Below are positions 33,162 to 41,805 of a stretch of DNA of 64,000 nucleotides, piece by piece (position 1 is the stretch's first letter; each line of letters starts with the position of its first letter). Origin of the DNA: Micromonospora aurantiaca ATCC 27029. GTDB lineage: Bacteria > Actinomycetota > Actinomycetes > Mycobacteriales > Micromonosporaceae. The notes beneath the pieces are model-generated. The model did no database searches, had not been told where the DNA came from, and saw only the letters and a list, made by a program, of their open reading frames with translations. The stretch spans positions 3,790,001-3,854,000 of the forward strand of contig NC_014391.1 in the NCBI RefSeq assembly GCF_000145235.1, read 5' to 3'. Position numbers and translations under genes: made by a program.

Positions 33162-34469
33162 TCACTCCTCGGGTCCGGCGTCACGGGCGCAGCGGAAACC
33201 GCTGAAGATCTGCCGCCGGATCGGGTAGTCCCAGTTGCGGAACGTGCCCCGGCAGGCGGACCGGTCGGTGCCGAACGAGCCGCCGCGCAGCACCCGGTGG
33301 TCGTCGCCGAAGAAGACCTCCGAGTACTCCCGGTACGGGAACGCGGTGAAGCCCGGGTGGCCCCGGAACGGCGAGGAGGTCCACTCCCACACGTCGCCGA
33401 CGAGCTGGTGCACGCCCAGCGGCGAGGCGCCCGCCGGGTACGCGCCCACCGGCGCCGGCCACAGGTGCCGCTGGCCCAGGTTGGCGTGCTCGGTGGTCGG
33501 GTCCTCGTCGCCCCACGGGTAGCGGCGGGACCGGCCGGTCGCCGGATCCCAGCGGGCCGCCTTCTCCCACTCCGCCTCCGTGGGCAGCCGCTTGCCGGCC
33601 CACGCCGCGTACGCCTGCGCCTCGTACCAGCAGACGTGCACCACCGGCTCGTCGTCGCGTACCGGCGACCAGCGGCCGAACCGGCGGTACGCCCAGCCGT
33701 CCCCGTCGCGCCGCCAGTGCATCGGCGCGCTCAGGTCCGCCTCGATCCGGTGCCGCCAGCCGGCCTCGCTCCACCAGCGCGGCTCGTCGTACCCGCCGTC
33801 GGCGATGAACGCCCGGTACTGCCCGTTTGTCACCGGCGCGGCGTCGATGACGTACGCGGGCAGGTCGACGGTGTGCGCCGGGCGCTCGTTGTCCAGCGCC
33901 CACGGGTCGGTGGAGGTGCCCATGGTGAACGGCCCGGCCGGCACCCGCACCTCCCCGCCGACCCGGGCCCGGGGCTCCGGCGGGGGCGGCGCGTCCAGCA
34001 CCGGGGCGCCGGCGCGCAGCTGGTGGGTGGCGAGCATGGTCTCGTCGTGCTGCTGCTCGTGCTGCACGATCATGCCGAACGCGAACCCGTCGGCGACGAG
34101 GGGACGCTCGGTGAAGCGGATGCCGTCGAGCAGGTCGAACACCTTGTCCCGTACCGTACGAACGTACGCGCGGGCCTCGGCCGGGGGCAGCAGCGGCAGC
34201 GCCGGCCGGTCCTTGCGGGGCTGCTTGAACGCGTCGTAGAGGTCGTCGATGTCGTGGCGCACCGGGTCGCGGCCGCCGACGTCGCGGACCAGCCACAGCT
34301 CCTCCTGGTTGCCGACGTGCGCCAGGTCCCAGACCAGCGGCGACATCAGCGTGGAGTGCTGCCGGACCAGGTCGTCGTCGTCCACCGCGTCGGTCAGCAG
34401 CGCGGTACGGGCCCGGGTCCGCTCCAGTTCCGCGGCGATCCGGTCGCGTAGTCGCTCGGTGGTGGTCAC
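33162..34469 (-). CDS. egtB: Hercynine oxygenase (sulfoxide synthase) EgtB
   Basis: The 435-residue protein joins a DinB-like N-terminal domain with the iron ligands (LAHVGNQEE and VQHEQQHDETM) to a C-terminal FGE-sulfatase domain (VPAGPFTMGTS, RLPTEAEWEKAARW, LVGDVWEWTSSPF and RGGSFGT). It is a non-haem iron enzyme that couples hercynine to gamma-glutamylcysteine with O2. I chose the GTG at 34469, because GTGA overlaps the egtA stop and the protein then aligns with the family. Confidence 0.95.
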   Translation of the reverse strand: MTTTERLRDRIAAELERTRARTALLTDAVDDDDLVRQHSTLMSPLVWDLAHVGNQEELWLVRDVGGRDPVRHDIDDLYDAFKQPRKDRPALPLLPPAEARAYVRTVRDKVFDLLDGIRFTERPLVADGFAFGMIVQHEQQHDETMLATHQLRAGAPVLDAPPPPEPRARVGGEVRVPAGPFTMGTSTDPWALDNERPAHTVDLPAYVIDAAPVTNGQYRAFIADGGYDEPRWWSEAGWRHRIEADLSAPMHWRRDGDGWAYRRFGRWSPVRDDEPVVHVCWYEAQAYAAWAGKRLPTEAEWEKAARWDPATGRSRRYPWGDEDPTTEHANLGQRHLWPAPVGAYPAGASPLGVHQLVGDVWEWTSSPFRGHPGFTAFPYREYSEVFFGDDHRVLRGGSFGTDRSACRGTFRNWDYPIRRQIFSGFRCARDAGPEE

Positions 34470-35701
34470 CGGTGTCCCCTCTCCGCGGCGGCGCGGTGCC
34501 GCCGGATCGCTCGCTGGGTCTCGTCGTGGATGCCGGCCGGCAGGTCGAGCCGGGGCAGGGCCGTCAGGGCCAGGTCGAACAGCGCCGCCGCGGCGGTGGC
34601 CAGCGGACGCTCGGCCAGCCCGCACCGGGCCGCCGCGCGCCACCGGTCGGCGACCGGGCCGGCCGCCGCCAGCGCGTCCCGGGTGGTGGCCGGGTCGGCG
34701 AAGAGCGCCGCCAGCACCGCCAGCGGCACGGTCCACTCCGGGCCGGGCTGGGTGTCCAGGTAGCGCAGCTCCAGGTAGCCGCGCGGGCGTACCGGCGGGA
34801 ACAGCGTGCTGAGGTGGTATTCCAGGTCGTCGGTGGTCGGTGGGCGGGGCAGCGCCCCGGCCAGCCAGTCGGCGAACGTGACACCGGGCGGCGCGGTCCA
34901 GTCCGGGCCGTCGCCGCGTACGCACAGCAGCGGCGCGGCCAGCGCGTACCCGGTCCAGGCCGCCACCGGGTCCTCGTCGGCACGCTCGGGCGACCAGACC
35001 GGACGGGTCCGGGCCGGATCGATGGCCAGCCAGGTGGCCATCCGGGCGGAGGCCCAGCCGGTGCGGCGGCCGGCGTGCCGGTCGGCGGTGGCGAAGGCGG
35101 CGAGCAGCGGCGGGCCGACGGCGTGCGCGGCGGCCCACCGCTGCGCCACGTGCTCCGGTTCGCCCGCGTCCAGGCAGACCTGGAGGCCGGCGGTGCTGTA
35201 CATCATCGCCCGTCCCGCCGGGCCGCGCCGGTCGAAGGCGCACCGCATGGCCTGGTAGCGCGGGGTCTCCACGACAGGCCGGGGAAGGCGCCAGGGGTCG
35301 ATGCCGCTGCGGCCGAGCACCAGGCCGGCGGCGTCCAGCCGGGCCCGCAGCTCGGCGACGTCGGCCTCGGTGGCCAGGATGAGCGCGGCGACCGACGATC
35401 GCGGTGTCGCGGAGATCTCCACCTGCCCGCCGGGCTCCACGGTCACGGCGCCGCCGCGCCGGAGCTCGTCGGCCGGGCTGGTGGGGTCGAGGGTCACGGG
35501 GCTGTGCCGCCCCAGCGCCTCGCGTAGTCGCTCGCGGTCGACCGGCCGGGCCGGGTCCGCGGCGTCGTGCACGGTCCATTCCAGTTCGACGCCGACGAGT
35601 GCGGGTGGCCCGGTCTTGAAGCAGATCCGGGCGAGGTGGCCCCGGGCCGCCTCCTCGTCCCCCAGGACGACTGCCCGGTCCAGATCCGGCGACATCACCA
35701 T
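34466..35701 (-). CDS. egtA: Glutamate-cysteine ligase EgtA
   Basis: The 411-residue protein is a GCS2-type ligase: VGVELEWTVHD at the N-terminus, VEPGGQVEISATP as the ATP/Mg2+ segment, and MMYSTAGLQVCLDAG with RYLDTQPGPEWTVPLAVL downstream. It makes gamma-glutamylcysteine for EgtB. The start at 35701 is supported by AGGAGGAG. It heads the egtABCD operon. Confidence 0.94.
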   Translation of the reverse strand: MVMSPDLDRAVVLGDEEAARGHLARICFKTGPPALVGVELEWTVHDAADPARPVDRERLREALGRHSPVTLDPTSPADELRRGGAVTVEPGGQVEISATPRSSVAALILATEADVAELRARLDAAGLVLGRSGIDPWRLPRPVVETPRYQAMRCAFDRRGPAGRAMMYSTAGLQVCLDAGEPEHVAQRWAAAHAVGPPLLAAFATADRHAGRRTGWASARMATWLAIDPARTRPVWSPERADEDPVAAWTGYALAAPLLCVRGDGPDWTAPPGVTFADWLAGALPRPPTTDDLEYHLSTLFPPVRPRGYLELRYLDTQPGPEWTVPLAVLAALFADPATTRDALAAAGPVADRWRAAARCGLAERPLATAAAALFDLALTALPRLDLPAGIHDETQRAIRRHRAAAERGHR

Positions 35702-35857
35702 GGGACGGCTCCTCCTCGGCGATGGGCGACGACGTCGTGGCGACGCGCCCGGCCGGGACGGCACGGGACGCCGCCCCACCATCCTCTGTCTAGCAGACGA
35801 GATCCGCTTGCCCGGGGAGATGAAATTTTGTCCGGAATCTGATTGCGCCGCGGCGGC

Positions 35858-36652
35858 TCAGCCGTCCGCTGCCGGGCCCGGGGGCGCCGGCTCCGGCGCG
35901 TCGGCCGGGTCGTCCGCCGGCACGCCCAGCAGGTTCCGGCAGTAGCTCTCCACCTGCTCGGGGCCGCCGGCGGCAGCCACCAGTTCGGCGTAGCCCGGCT
36001 TGGTGAGCGCCTTCTCCCGCTGCCGCTCCGACTTGGCCAGGTAGGCACGGCAGTGGCCGGCCGTCTGCGGCCCGCCGGGCGGGGGTGCGGATTTCCCGGC
36101 CGCGGCGCTCGGCGTTCCGGACGGCGCCGGCGTCGGCGACGGAGCCGGTGGCGACGCCGCACCGGACGCGTCACCGGCTGGGGTGCTCGGCGCCGGCCGC
36201 GACGGCCCGGTGACGGCCGGGCCGGTGCCGGTCGGGCCGGTGCCGCTCGGTCCGGCGCTGCTGGGCCCGGCCGTCGTCGCGGGCGGGGCCACCGGCTCCG
36301 GCTCGCGGTCCAGGCGCACCGCGGCGAACGCCACCCCGGCGACAGCGGTGGCGGCGAGCCCGGACAACGCGGCGGCGATGCGCAGGCGCCGCCGCGCGCG
36401 CGGTGCGGCCACCGGTGCGGGCACCGATCCGGCCGCCGGCTGCGTTCCCCGCGCCGCGCGGGCCGCCCGGAAGGCGGCGAGCGCCCGCTCCTCCCCGGCT
36501 ACCTCGCCGGGGGCCGCCGGTCCGGCGGCGGCGGACAGCAGCCGGGTCAGCGGGTCGGCGTCGGCCTCCGGCGACGTGCCGGCGCGCGCGGCGTCGAGCA
36601 CGCGGTCGGACTCCGCCCGGTCGGCGGGCCCGCCGGACCGGCGAGCGTGCAT
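35858..36652 (-). CDS. Single-pass membrane protein, probable partner of the upstream ECF sigma factor
   Basis: The 264-residue protein has a cytoplasmic N-terminal region (about residues 1-85), a membrane helix (LRIAAALSGLAATAVAGVAFAAV), a long Pro/Thr/Ser/Gly linker and a C-terminal extracytoplasmic domain with two Cys (GHCRAYLAK and ESYCRNLLG). This is the layout of a membrane anti-sigma factor, although no HxxxCxxC zinc motif is visible. Its start, preceded by GGGGAG, lies 19 bases after the sigma stop codon, so it is coexpressed with it. Confidence 0.75.
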   Translation of the reverse strand: MHARRSGGPADRAESDRVLDAARAGTSPEADADPLTRLLSAAAGPAAPGEVAGEERALAAFRAARAARGTQPAAGSVPAPVAAPRARRRLRIAAALSGLAATAVAGVAFAAVRLDREPEPVAPPATTAGPSSAGPSGTGPTGTGPAVTGPSRPAPSTPAGDASGAASPPAPSPTPAPSGTPSAAAGKSAPPPGGPQTAGHCRAYLAKSERQREKALTKPGYAELVAAAGGPEQVESYCRNLLGVPADDPADAPEPAPPGPAADG

Positions 36653-36671
36653 GCCGTCGTCTCCCCTCACG

Positions 36672-37307
36672 TCAGCCCTCCGCCGGCTCGGCCTCGGGCG
36701 CGTGCGGCACCTGGCGGTCGGTACGGGGACGCGACGCGACGGCGTCCCGGGTGTCGTCCGGCGCGGCCTGCGCCGCCGAGCGCTCCAGCATCGCGGCCAG
36801 CCGGCGCAGGCCCCGGTGCGCGGCGGTACGGACCGCGCCGGCCCGCCGGCCCAGCACCCGCCCGGCGGTCTCCGCGTCCAGGCCGATGACGGCCCGCAGC
36901 ATCACCGCCTCGGCCTCGGCCGGTGGCAGCGTACGGATCAGCGCCAGCGCGCTCTCGGTGGCGATGGCCTCACCGGCCCGGTCGGCGGTGTCGACGTCGG
37001 CGGCCAGGTCGTTGAGCGCCTGCACGGGCACCGGCACGGAGGGACGCCGCCGCTGCCGGCGCAGGTGGTCCATGGCCCGGTTGCGGGCGATCGTGACCAC
37101 CCAGGCGCGGAACTCGCCACCGGTGAACGACGGCAGGTCGCGCGAGATCTGGAGCCACGCCTCCGAGGCCACGTCCTCGGCGTCCGCGCCGACGAGCGCG
37201 GTCAGGTAACGCAGCAGCGCGGGCTGCAGGCTGCGGTAGAGGAACCGGAACGCCTCCTCGTCGCCCGCCTGCGCCCCGGCGACCGCCTCGTTCAGTTCGG
37301 CCGTCAC
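36672..37307 (-). CDS. ECF-type RNA polymerase sigma factor
   Basis: The 211-residue protein has ECF sigma regions 2 and 4: EEAFRFLYRSLQPALLRYLTAL, EDVASEAWLQISRDLPSFTGGEFRAWVVTIARNRAMDHLRRQRRR (region 2) and IRTLPPAEAEAVMLRAVIGLDAETAGRVLGRRAGAVRTAAHRGLRRL (region 4 helix-turn-helix). It starts at a GTG with GGGTGGGG upstream. It is paired with a membrane protein immediately downstream and is probably switched on by an envelope signal. Confidence 0.9.
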   Translation of the reverse strand: MTAELNEAVAGAQAGDEEAFRFLYRSLQPALLRYLTALVGADAEDVASEAWLQISRDLPSFTGGEFRAWVVTIARNRAMDHLRRQRRRPSVPVPVQALNDLAADVDTADRAGEAIATESALALIRTLPPAEAEAVMLRAVIGLDAETAGRVLGRRAGAVRTAAHRGLRRLAAMLERSAAQAAPDDTRDAVASRPRTDRQVPHAPEAEPAEG

Positions 37308-37808
37308 GCGCGCCGCCCCACCCGGATGACGGCCCGGAGCCGGGCGTCAACGGGTGCCAGTGACCACACCGCCATCCGCACTCGGCCCCCCGGTGAGCTG
37401 ATCGGGCACCCGCACGAGGGTGCGGTGCGCCGTGGAAACTGCCGCGCGCAGCACGGGCGTCGGCGGGACATACCGTACCGGCGTCCGGGGGCGGCCGGGA
37501 GTCGGGCCGACGCCGGGGCGGGCGGGATGCGTCGGCAAGCCTCCGCACGGCGGAGAAACAGAGAGAAATGTCTACCTGCGCCACCGGCGTGTCGGGGTAA
37601 CACCGACGGCGGGCGTGACGCTCCCCGGATCGGACCCCCGCCGGTACGGCGGGCCGGGAGCGCGGGGGCGCGTCGCTTTCTGGCCGATCGTACCGGGTCG
37701 ATCACGATCAGCCGATCGGCGTCCCGGGTGCCGGACACCCGGCCGAACGGCCGGCCGGACCGGCCGCCGATATCGCGGGAAATACTTCAGGCCTGCTGTG
37801 GGTACGGT
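37308..37808. other. Long divergent intergenic region
   Basis: This 500-base gap separates the divergent sigma-factor and kinase genes. I see no coding frame with a ribosome binding site and no known RNA motif. On the minus strand, TAGACA near 37573 could be a -10 for the sigma gene, and on the plus strand the kinase promoter ends at TACGGT (37803-37808). Otherwise nothing stands out. Confidence 0.5.
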
Positions 37809-39197
37809 ATGGGGGTGCTGTCCTCAGACGTCGTACTCAGCGGTCGGTACCGCCTTGATGACCGTGTCGCCACCGGCGGCATGGGCGACGTCTGGCGTGC
37901 CACAGACCTTGTCCTCGGTCGCCCGGTCGCGGTGAAGGTCCTGCTTCCCGCCCTGGTGTCCGACCCCGACTTCATCGCCCGGTTCCGTTCCGAGGCCCGG
38001 ATCATGGCCTCCCTGCGCCACCCCGGCGTGGTGCAGGTCTTCGACTGCGGTGAGGACGACCTGCCCAGCGGCGGCCGGGCCGACTACCTGGTGATGGAGT
38101 TCGTCGCCGGTGAGCCGCTGTCGCGGCGGATCGAGACCGCCGGGTGCCTCGAGGTCGCCGAGACCATGTCGATCGTGGCCCAAGTGGCGCAGGCCCTGCA
38201 CGCGGCGCACGGCCGGGGCATCGTCCACCGGGACGTGAAGCCGAGCAACCTGCTCGTGCAGGACGACGGCACCGTGGTCCTGGTCGACTTCGGGGTGGCC
38301 CGCTCGACCAACGTCACGAGCATCACCAGCACGAACGCGGTGCCCGGCACCGCCCTCTACATGGCGCCGGAGCAGGCCGCCGGGCGGCCCGTCTCGGGCG
38401 CCACCGACGTGTACGCGCTCGGCGCCGTCGCGTACTGCTGCCTCACCGGCAGCCCGCCGTTCACCGGCGACAACCCGCTCCAGGTGGCCGTACGCCATCT
38501 CGACGACGAGCCGCCGGAGCTGCCGGCGGAGATCCCGGCGTCGGTGCGGGAGCTGGTGTCGCGGGCGCTGGCCAAGGATCCGGCCGACCGCTACCCGAGC
38601 GCGGCGGCGATGGCCGACGCGGCGCGGGCCGCGCGTACCGACTCGCCGACCGCGACGGTGGCGCTGCGCGGTGCGGCGGGCCAGGCGCGGTCGCGGGACG
38701 ACCAGCCGGCGGTCCGCCCGGGTGCCGCGGTGGCGACGTCGCGGCGGCGGGGCCGGCGCGGCACGCTCGTCGGTGCGCTGGGCGCGGTGCTGGTGGCGAT
38801 GGGCGCGCTGGGCGCGCTCGTGGCCGCCGCGAACGACACGGCCGAACCGGCCACGAAGATCGACAAGACGGCGCCCGCGGTGGCGCCGAGCGATCCGGCC
38901 GCGGAGCCGGTCGCCGACGAGCCGTCGGCGGACGACGAGTACACCTACCGCCCGGTCGGTCCGGGCGGCCGGCCGTCGGCCACACCCTCGGTGACGCCGA
39001 GTTCCTCCCCGACCCCGTCGGCGCAGCCGAGCGTGACGGACGAGCCGGCCCCGTCGGCCGAGCCGAGCAGCACGCCGTCCAGCGCGCCCACGACGACGGC
39101 ACCCACCACGCCGCCCGCGCCGGACCCGACCACCGCCGACCCGGGCACCGGCACCGGCGGCGGTGACACCGGCGGACAGCCGGCCACGCAGCCCTGA
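37809..39197 (+). CDS. Transmembrane Ser/Thr protein kinase (PknB-like)
   Basis: The 462-residue protein has a full N-terminal kinase domain: VATGGMGDVWRATD (glycine loop), AVKVL (catalytic Lys), IVHRDVKPSNLL (catalytic loop), VLVDFGVARS (metal Asp) and TALYMAPEQAAG (P+1 region). A membrane helix follows near residues 315-340, then a Ser/Thr/Pro-rich extracytoplasmic tail, without PASTA repeats. TACGGT lies six bases before an in-frame GTG at 37815, so translation may start there from a leaderless mRNA. Confidence 0.93.
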   Translation: MGVLSSDVVLSGRYRLDDRVATGGMGDVWRATDLVLGRPVAVKVLLPALVSDPDFIARFRSEARIMASLRHPGVVQVFDCGEDDLPSGGRADYLVMEFVAGEPLSRRIETAGCLEVAETMSIVAQVAQALHAAHGRGIVHRDVKPSNLLVQDDGTVVLVDFGVARSTNVTSITSTNAVPGTALYMAPEQAAGRPVSGATDVYALGAVAYCCLTGSPPFTGDNPLQVAVRHLDDEPPELPAEIPASVRELVSRALAKDPADRYPSAAAMADAARAARTDSPTATVALRGAAGQARSRDDQPAVRPGAAVATSRRRGRRGTLVGALGAVLVAMGALGALVAAANDTAEPATKIDKTAPAVAPSDPAAEPVADEPSADDEYTYRPVGPGGRPSATPSVTPSSSPTPSAQPSVTDEPAPSAEPSSTPSSAPTTTAPTTPPAPDPTTADPGTGTGGGDTGGQPATQP

Positions 39198-39391
39198 CCC
39201 ACGCACCCACGAGCCGGCCCCGCCCACGGCGGAGCCGGCTCGTCCGTGTCCGGGCGGCGGTGCTCAGTCCGCGCCGAGCGCCCGGTCTGCCCGGCGAGGT
39301 ACCCGGACAGCGCGAAGAACACGACGAGCCCGCAGACGGCCGCGTCGAACGCGACACCCCGCAGCGGAGGACCGAGGATCAGGCGGTTCAC
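38945..39391 (-). CDS. Possible small membrane protein antisense to the kinase 3' end
   Basis: The GTG at 39391 has TAGGCT eight bases upstream, as in other leaderless genes here. The first 35 residues, MNRLILGPPLRGVAFDAAV and on, contain one clear membrane helix (about residues 14-34). The rest is low-complexity Pro/Gly-rich sequence that overlaps the kinase gene on the opposite strand, so the true product may be shorter or the frame may be broken there. The call is tentative. Confidence 0.3.
   Translation of the reverse strand: MNRLILGPPLRGVAFDAAVCGLVVFFALSGYLAGQTGRSARTEHRRPDTDEPAPPWAGPARGCVGQGCVAGCPPVSPPPVPVPGSAVVGSGAGGVVGAVVVGALDGVLLGSADGAGSSVTLGCADGVGEELGVTEGVADGRPPGPTGR
39209..39243. 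terminator. Terminator after the kinase gene
   Basis: ACGAGCCGGC (39209-39218) and GCCGGCTCGT (39234-39243) make a 10-bp perfect stem eleven bases after the kinase stop. Confidence 0.55.
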
Positions 39392-39440
39392 GATCCCCCA
39401 GCCTAGGCCCGCCCTTGTGCCCTCCCCCGTTCGCTCCAGG

Positions 39441-40136
39441 TCAGGGGGTCAGGAGGGCCTGCATACGGGTGATCTCGGCGGACTGCTCGACCGCCACCGA
39501 GGTGGCGAACTCCTGCATCGGCTGGTCGACGCCGACCTTCAGCAGGTCGGTGGACATGACGATCGCGCCCCGGTGGTGGTCGGACATCATCTGCACGAAC
39601 AGCCTGTCGAACGCCGCGCCGCGGGCGTCGGCGAGCCGCCGCATCGCCTCGGCGGACTGCATCCCGCGCATGCTGCCGTGGTCGTGCCCGGGCACGTCGG
39701 CGGGCAGGTCGCGGGTGCTGAGCCAGGCGCGCAGCAGGCCGACCTCCGGGCCCTGTGCGGCGCGGATCCGCTCGGCCACGGCACGGATCCGCGCGTCGGC
39801 GGCGCGCTCGGGCGCGAGCGATGCCATCTCCAGGGCCTGCTCGTGGTGCGGGATCATCATCCGGACGTACCAGACGTCGAGGCTGTTCCACCGCGGCGTG
39901 GTGGCGCCCCGGACCTGCTCGGCGGGGCGGGTCGCGGCGGGCTCCCCCGGGCGTCCCGGGACCACCACCGGCGGCGCCGACGCGGCGGCGCTCGCGCTCG
40001 GCGCGGCCGCCGCGGCGGTTCCGGCAGCCTCCGGGGTACGGGCGTCCTCGCGCCCGGTCAGCGCGAGCGCCCCGACCACGACGAGGGTCACCAGTGCTGT
40101 GACGCCCACCCACACGCGCGCCTGCCGGCTGGTCAT
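39441..40136 (-). CDS. DUF305 family four-helix protein
   Basis: The 231-residue protein has an N-terminal membrane anchor (about residues 8-27) and an Ala/Pro-rich linker, then a duplicated ferritin-like bundle with the DUF305 signatures VRMMIPHHEQALEMA and VQMMSDHHRGAIVMS. His and Met residues could bind a metal, perhaps copper. It faces the outside. It is divergent from the LVIVD propeller gene, and a perfect CRP-type site lies between them. Confidence 0.88.
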   Translation of the reverse strand: MTSRQARVWVGVTALVTLVVVGALALTGREDARTPEAAGTAAAAAPSASAAASAPPVVVPGRPGEPAATRPAEQVRGATTPRWNSLDVWYVRMMIPHHEQALEMASLAPERAADARIRAVAERIRAAQGPEVGLLRAWLSTRDLPADVPGHDHGSMRGMQSAEAMRRLADARGAAFDRLFVQMMSDHHRGAIVMSTDLLKVGVDQPMQEFATSVAVEQSAEITRMQALLTP

Positions 40137-40194
40137 ACGACGCCTCCTCCGGTCAAGGTGACAGCGATCCTATCCATAGACGAAAGTTCCCCAG

Positions 40195-40210
40195 TGTGAC
40201 CCAGGTCACA
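40195..40210. promoter_or_regulatory. Perfect CRP/GlxR-type operator
   Basis: TGTGA-CCCAGG-TCACA is a perfect palindrome, also read as TGTGACC/GGTCACA with a two-base centre, and matches the CRP-family consensus TGTGA-N6-TCACA. It is 58 bases upstream of the DUF305 start and 64 bases before the propeller ATG, so one cAMP-receptor protein could act on both promoters. A TAGGAT hexamer on the minus strand (40166-40171) is a likely DUF305 -10. Confidence 0.7.
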
Positions 40211-40274
40211 TTGATGGCCGTCTCCAATAGGTAAGGTGTGGCGAATCATGACCCCCTTTCGAAGGGTGTTGCCG

Positions 40275-41726
40275 ATGATCAACATCCGCACGTCTCGTAT
40301 CCGGATCGTCAGCCTGGCCGCCGCCGGCCTGCTGCTCGCCGGCGTCGTCACCGCGCCGCCGAGCAGCGCCCAGGAGATCCCCCGCGCCCAGGCCGCGCCG
40401 GCCACCGTGGACAACGCCGTCCCCGGTGTCGACGAGATCTCCAGCAGCCCCAACCTGCGCCAGGTGGCGAACCTGCCGAAGCAGGCGCCGTTCGACACCA
40501 CGGCCGCCCTCGGCACCGACATCGCCTTCCAGGGGCGGTACGCGTTCGTCGGCAACTACGACGGGTTCGTCGTCTACGACGTCTCCCGCCCGAGCCGCCC
40601 GGCGATCGTGTCCCAGGTGCTCTGCCCCGGCTCACAGAACGACATCTCGGTCCACGGCAACCTGCTGTTCCTGTCGACCGACTCCTCCCGCAGCGACGAC
40701 TCCTGCGCCAGCACCAGCCAGCCGGCGTCGGTGAAGGAGTCCTGGGAGGGCATCAAGATCTTCGACATCCGGGACAAGCGCAACCCGCGCTACATCAAGT
40801 CGGTGGAGACGGCGTGCGGCTCGCACACCCACACGCTGGTGCCCGGCAAGGACAAGCGGAACGTCTACCTGTACGTCTCCTCGTACAGCCCGCGGGCCGA
40901 GTTCCCGGACTGCCAGCCGCCGCACGACTCCATCTCCATCGTCAAGGTGCCGGTGAAGAACCCCACCACGGCCTCCGTGGTCGCCACGCCGAACCTCTTC
41001 CCGGACGGCGGCTACCCGGGCATCCCGGGCCAGTCGTCGGCCACCACCGGCTGCCACGACATCACCGCGTACCCGTCGAAGGACCTGGCCGCGGGCGCCT
41101 GCATGGGTGACGGCGTCCTGCTGGACATCAAGAACCGCGAGGCGCCCCGGGTGATCGAGCGGGTCACCGACGCGGAGAACTTCGCGTTCTGGCACTCGGC
41201 CACGTTCAACAACGCCGGCACCAAGGTCGTCTTCACCGACGAGCTGGGCGGCGGTGGCGCGGCCACCTGCAACGAGGTGGTCGGCCCGAACCGCGGCGCG
41301 GACGCCATCTACGACATCACCGGCCGCGGTGACGCCCGCAAGCTGGAGTTCCGCAGCTACTACAAGATCCCCCGCGTCAACGCGGACACGGAGAACTGCG
41401 TGGCCCACAACGGCTCGCTGATCCCGGTGCCCGGCCGCGACATCATGGTCCAGGCGTGGTACCAGGGCGGCATCTCGGTGTGGGACTTCACCGACTCGCG
41501 CAAGCCCAAGGAGATCGCCTACTGGGAGCGCGGGCCGCTGGACGCCTCGCAGCTGCGTACCGGCGGGTCCTGGTCGGCCTACTGGTACAACGGCCACATC
41601 TACTCCAGCGACATCCAGAAGGGACTGGACGTGCTGGAGCTGCGTGACCCGCGCACCTGGCTGGCGCAGTTCCTGCTGGTGCCCGAGCTGAACGTGCAGA
41701 CGCAGGCCGGTTACCTGAGCTGGTGA
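40275..41726 (+). CDS. Secreted LVIVD-repeat beta-propeller protein
   Basis: The 483-residue protein has a Sec signal peptide (core SLAAAGLLLAGVVTAPPSSAQ) and repeated blades such as YAFVGNYDGFVVYDVSRPSRPAIVSQV, GIKIFDIRDKRNPRYIKSV and GGISVWDFTDSRKPKEIAYWE, the LVIVD type. Conserved Cys pairs (VLCPGSQND, ETACGSHTHT, CMGDG and CNEVV) may bind a metal or form disulfides. The start at 40275 has GAAGGG upstream. The function is unknown. Confidence 0.85.
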   Translation: MINIRTSRIRIVSLAAAGLLLAGVVTAPPSSAQEIPRAQAAPATVDNAVPGVDEISSSPNLRQVANLPKQAPFDTTAALGTDIAFQGRYAFVGNYDGFVVYDVSRPSRPAIVSQVLCPGSQNDISVHGNLLFLSTDSSRSDDSCASTSQPASVKESWEGIKIFDIRDKRNPRYIKSVETACGSHTHTLVPGKDKRNVYLYVSSYSPRAEFPDCQPPHDSISIVKVPVKNPTTASVVATPNLFPDGGYPGIPGQSSATTGCHDITAYPSKDLAAGACMGDGVLLDIKNREAPRVIERVTDAENFAFWHSATFNNAGTKVVFTDELGGGGAATCNEVVGPNRGADAIYDITGRGDARKLEFRSYYKIPRVNADTENCVAHNGSLIPVPGRDIMVQAWYQGGISVWDFTDSRKPKEIAYWERGPLDASQLRTGGSWSAYWYNGHIYSSDIQKGLDVLELRDPRTWLAQFLLVPELNVQTQAGYLSW

Positions 41727-41740
41727 CCCGCTGACCGTGG

Positions 41741-41779
41741 CCGGGCCCGGCGTTCCCCTCACGGGGGCGCCGGGCCCGG
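41741..41779 (+). terminator. Terminator after the LVIVD gene
   Basis: CCGGGCCCGGCG (41741-41752) and CGCCGGGCCCGG (41768-41779) pair perfectly, with an inner CCCC/GGGG stem, starting 14 bases after the stop. Confidence 0.7.
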
Positions 41780-41805
41780 TGCTGTCCCGGGAGGGAAACG
41801 GACAC

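Noticed and set aside
36183..37808. N-terminal extension of the Ser/Thr kinase
   Set aside because: The added 540 residues are antisense to the sigma-factor genes and lack kinase homology; the kinase domain starts at 37809.
37308..37808. c-di-AMP-type or other riboswitch in the long gap
   Set aside because: No conserved motif could be matched by eye, and hairpins there are short and generic.
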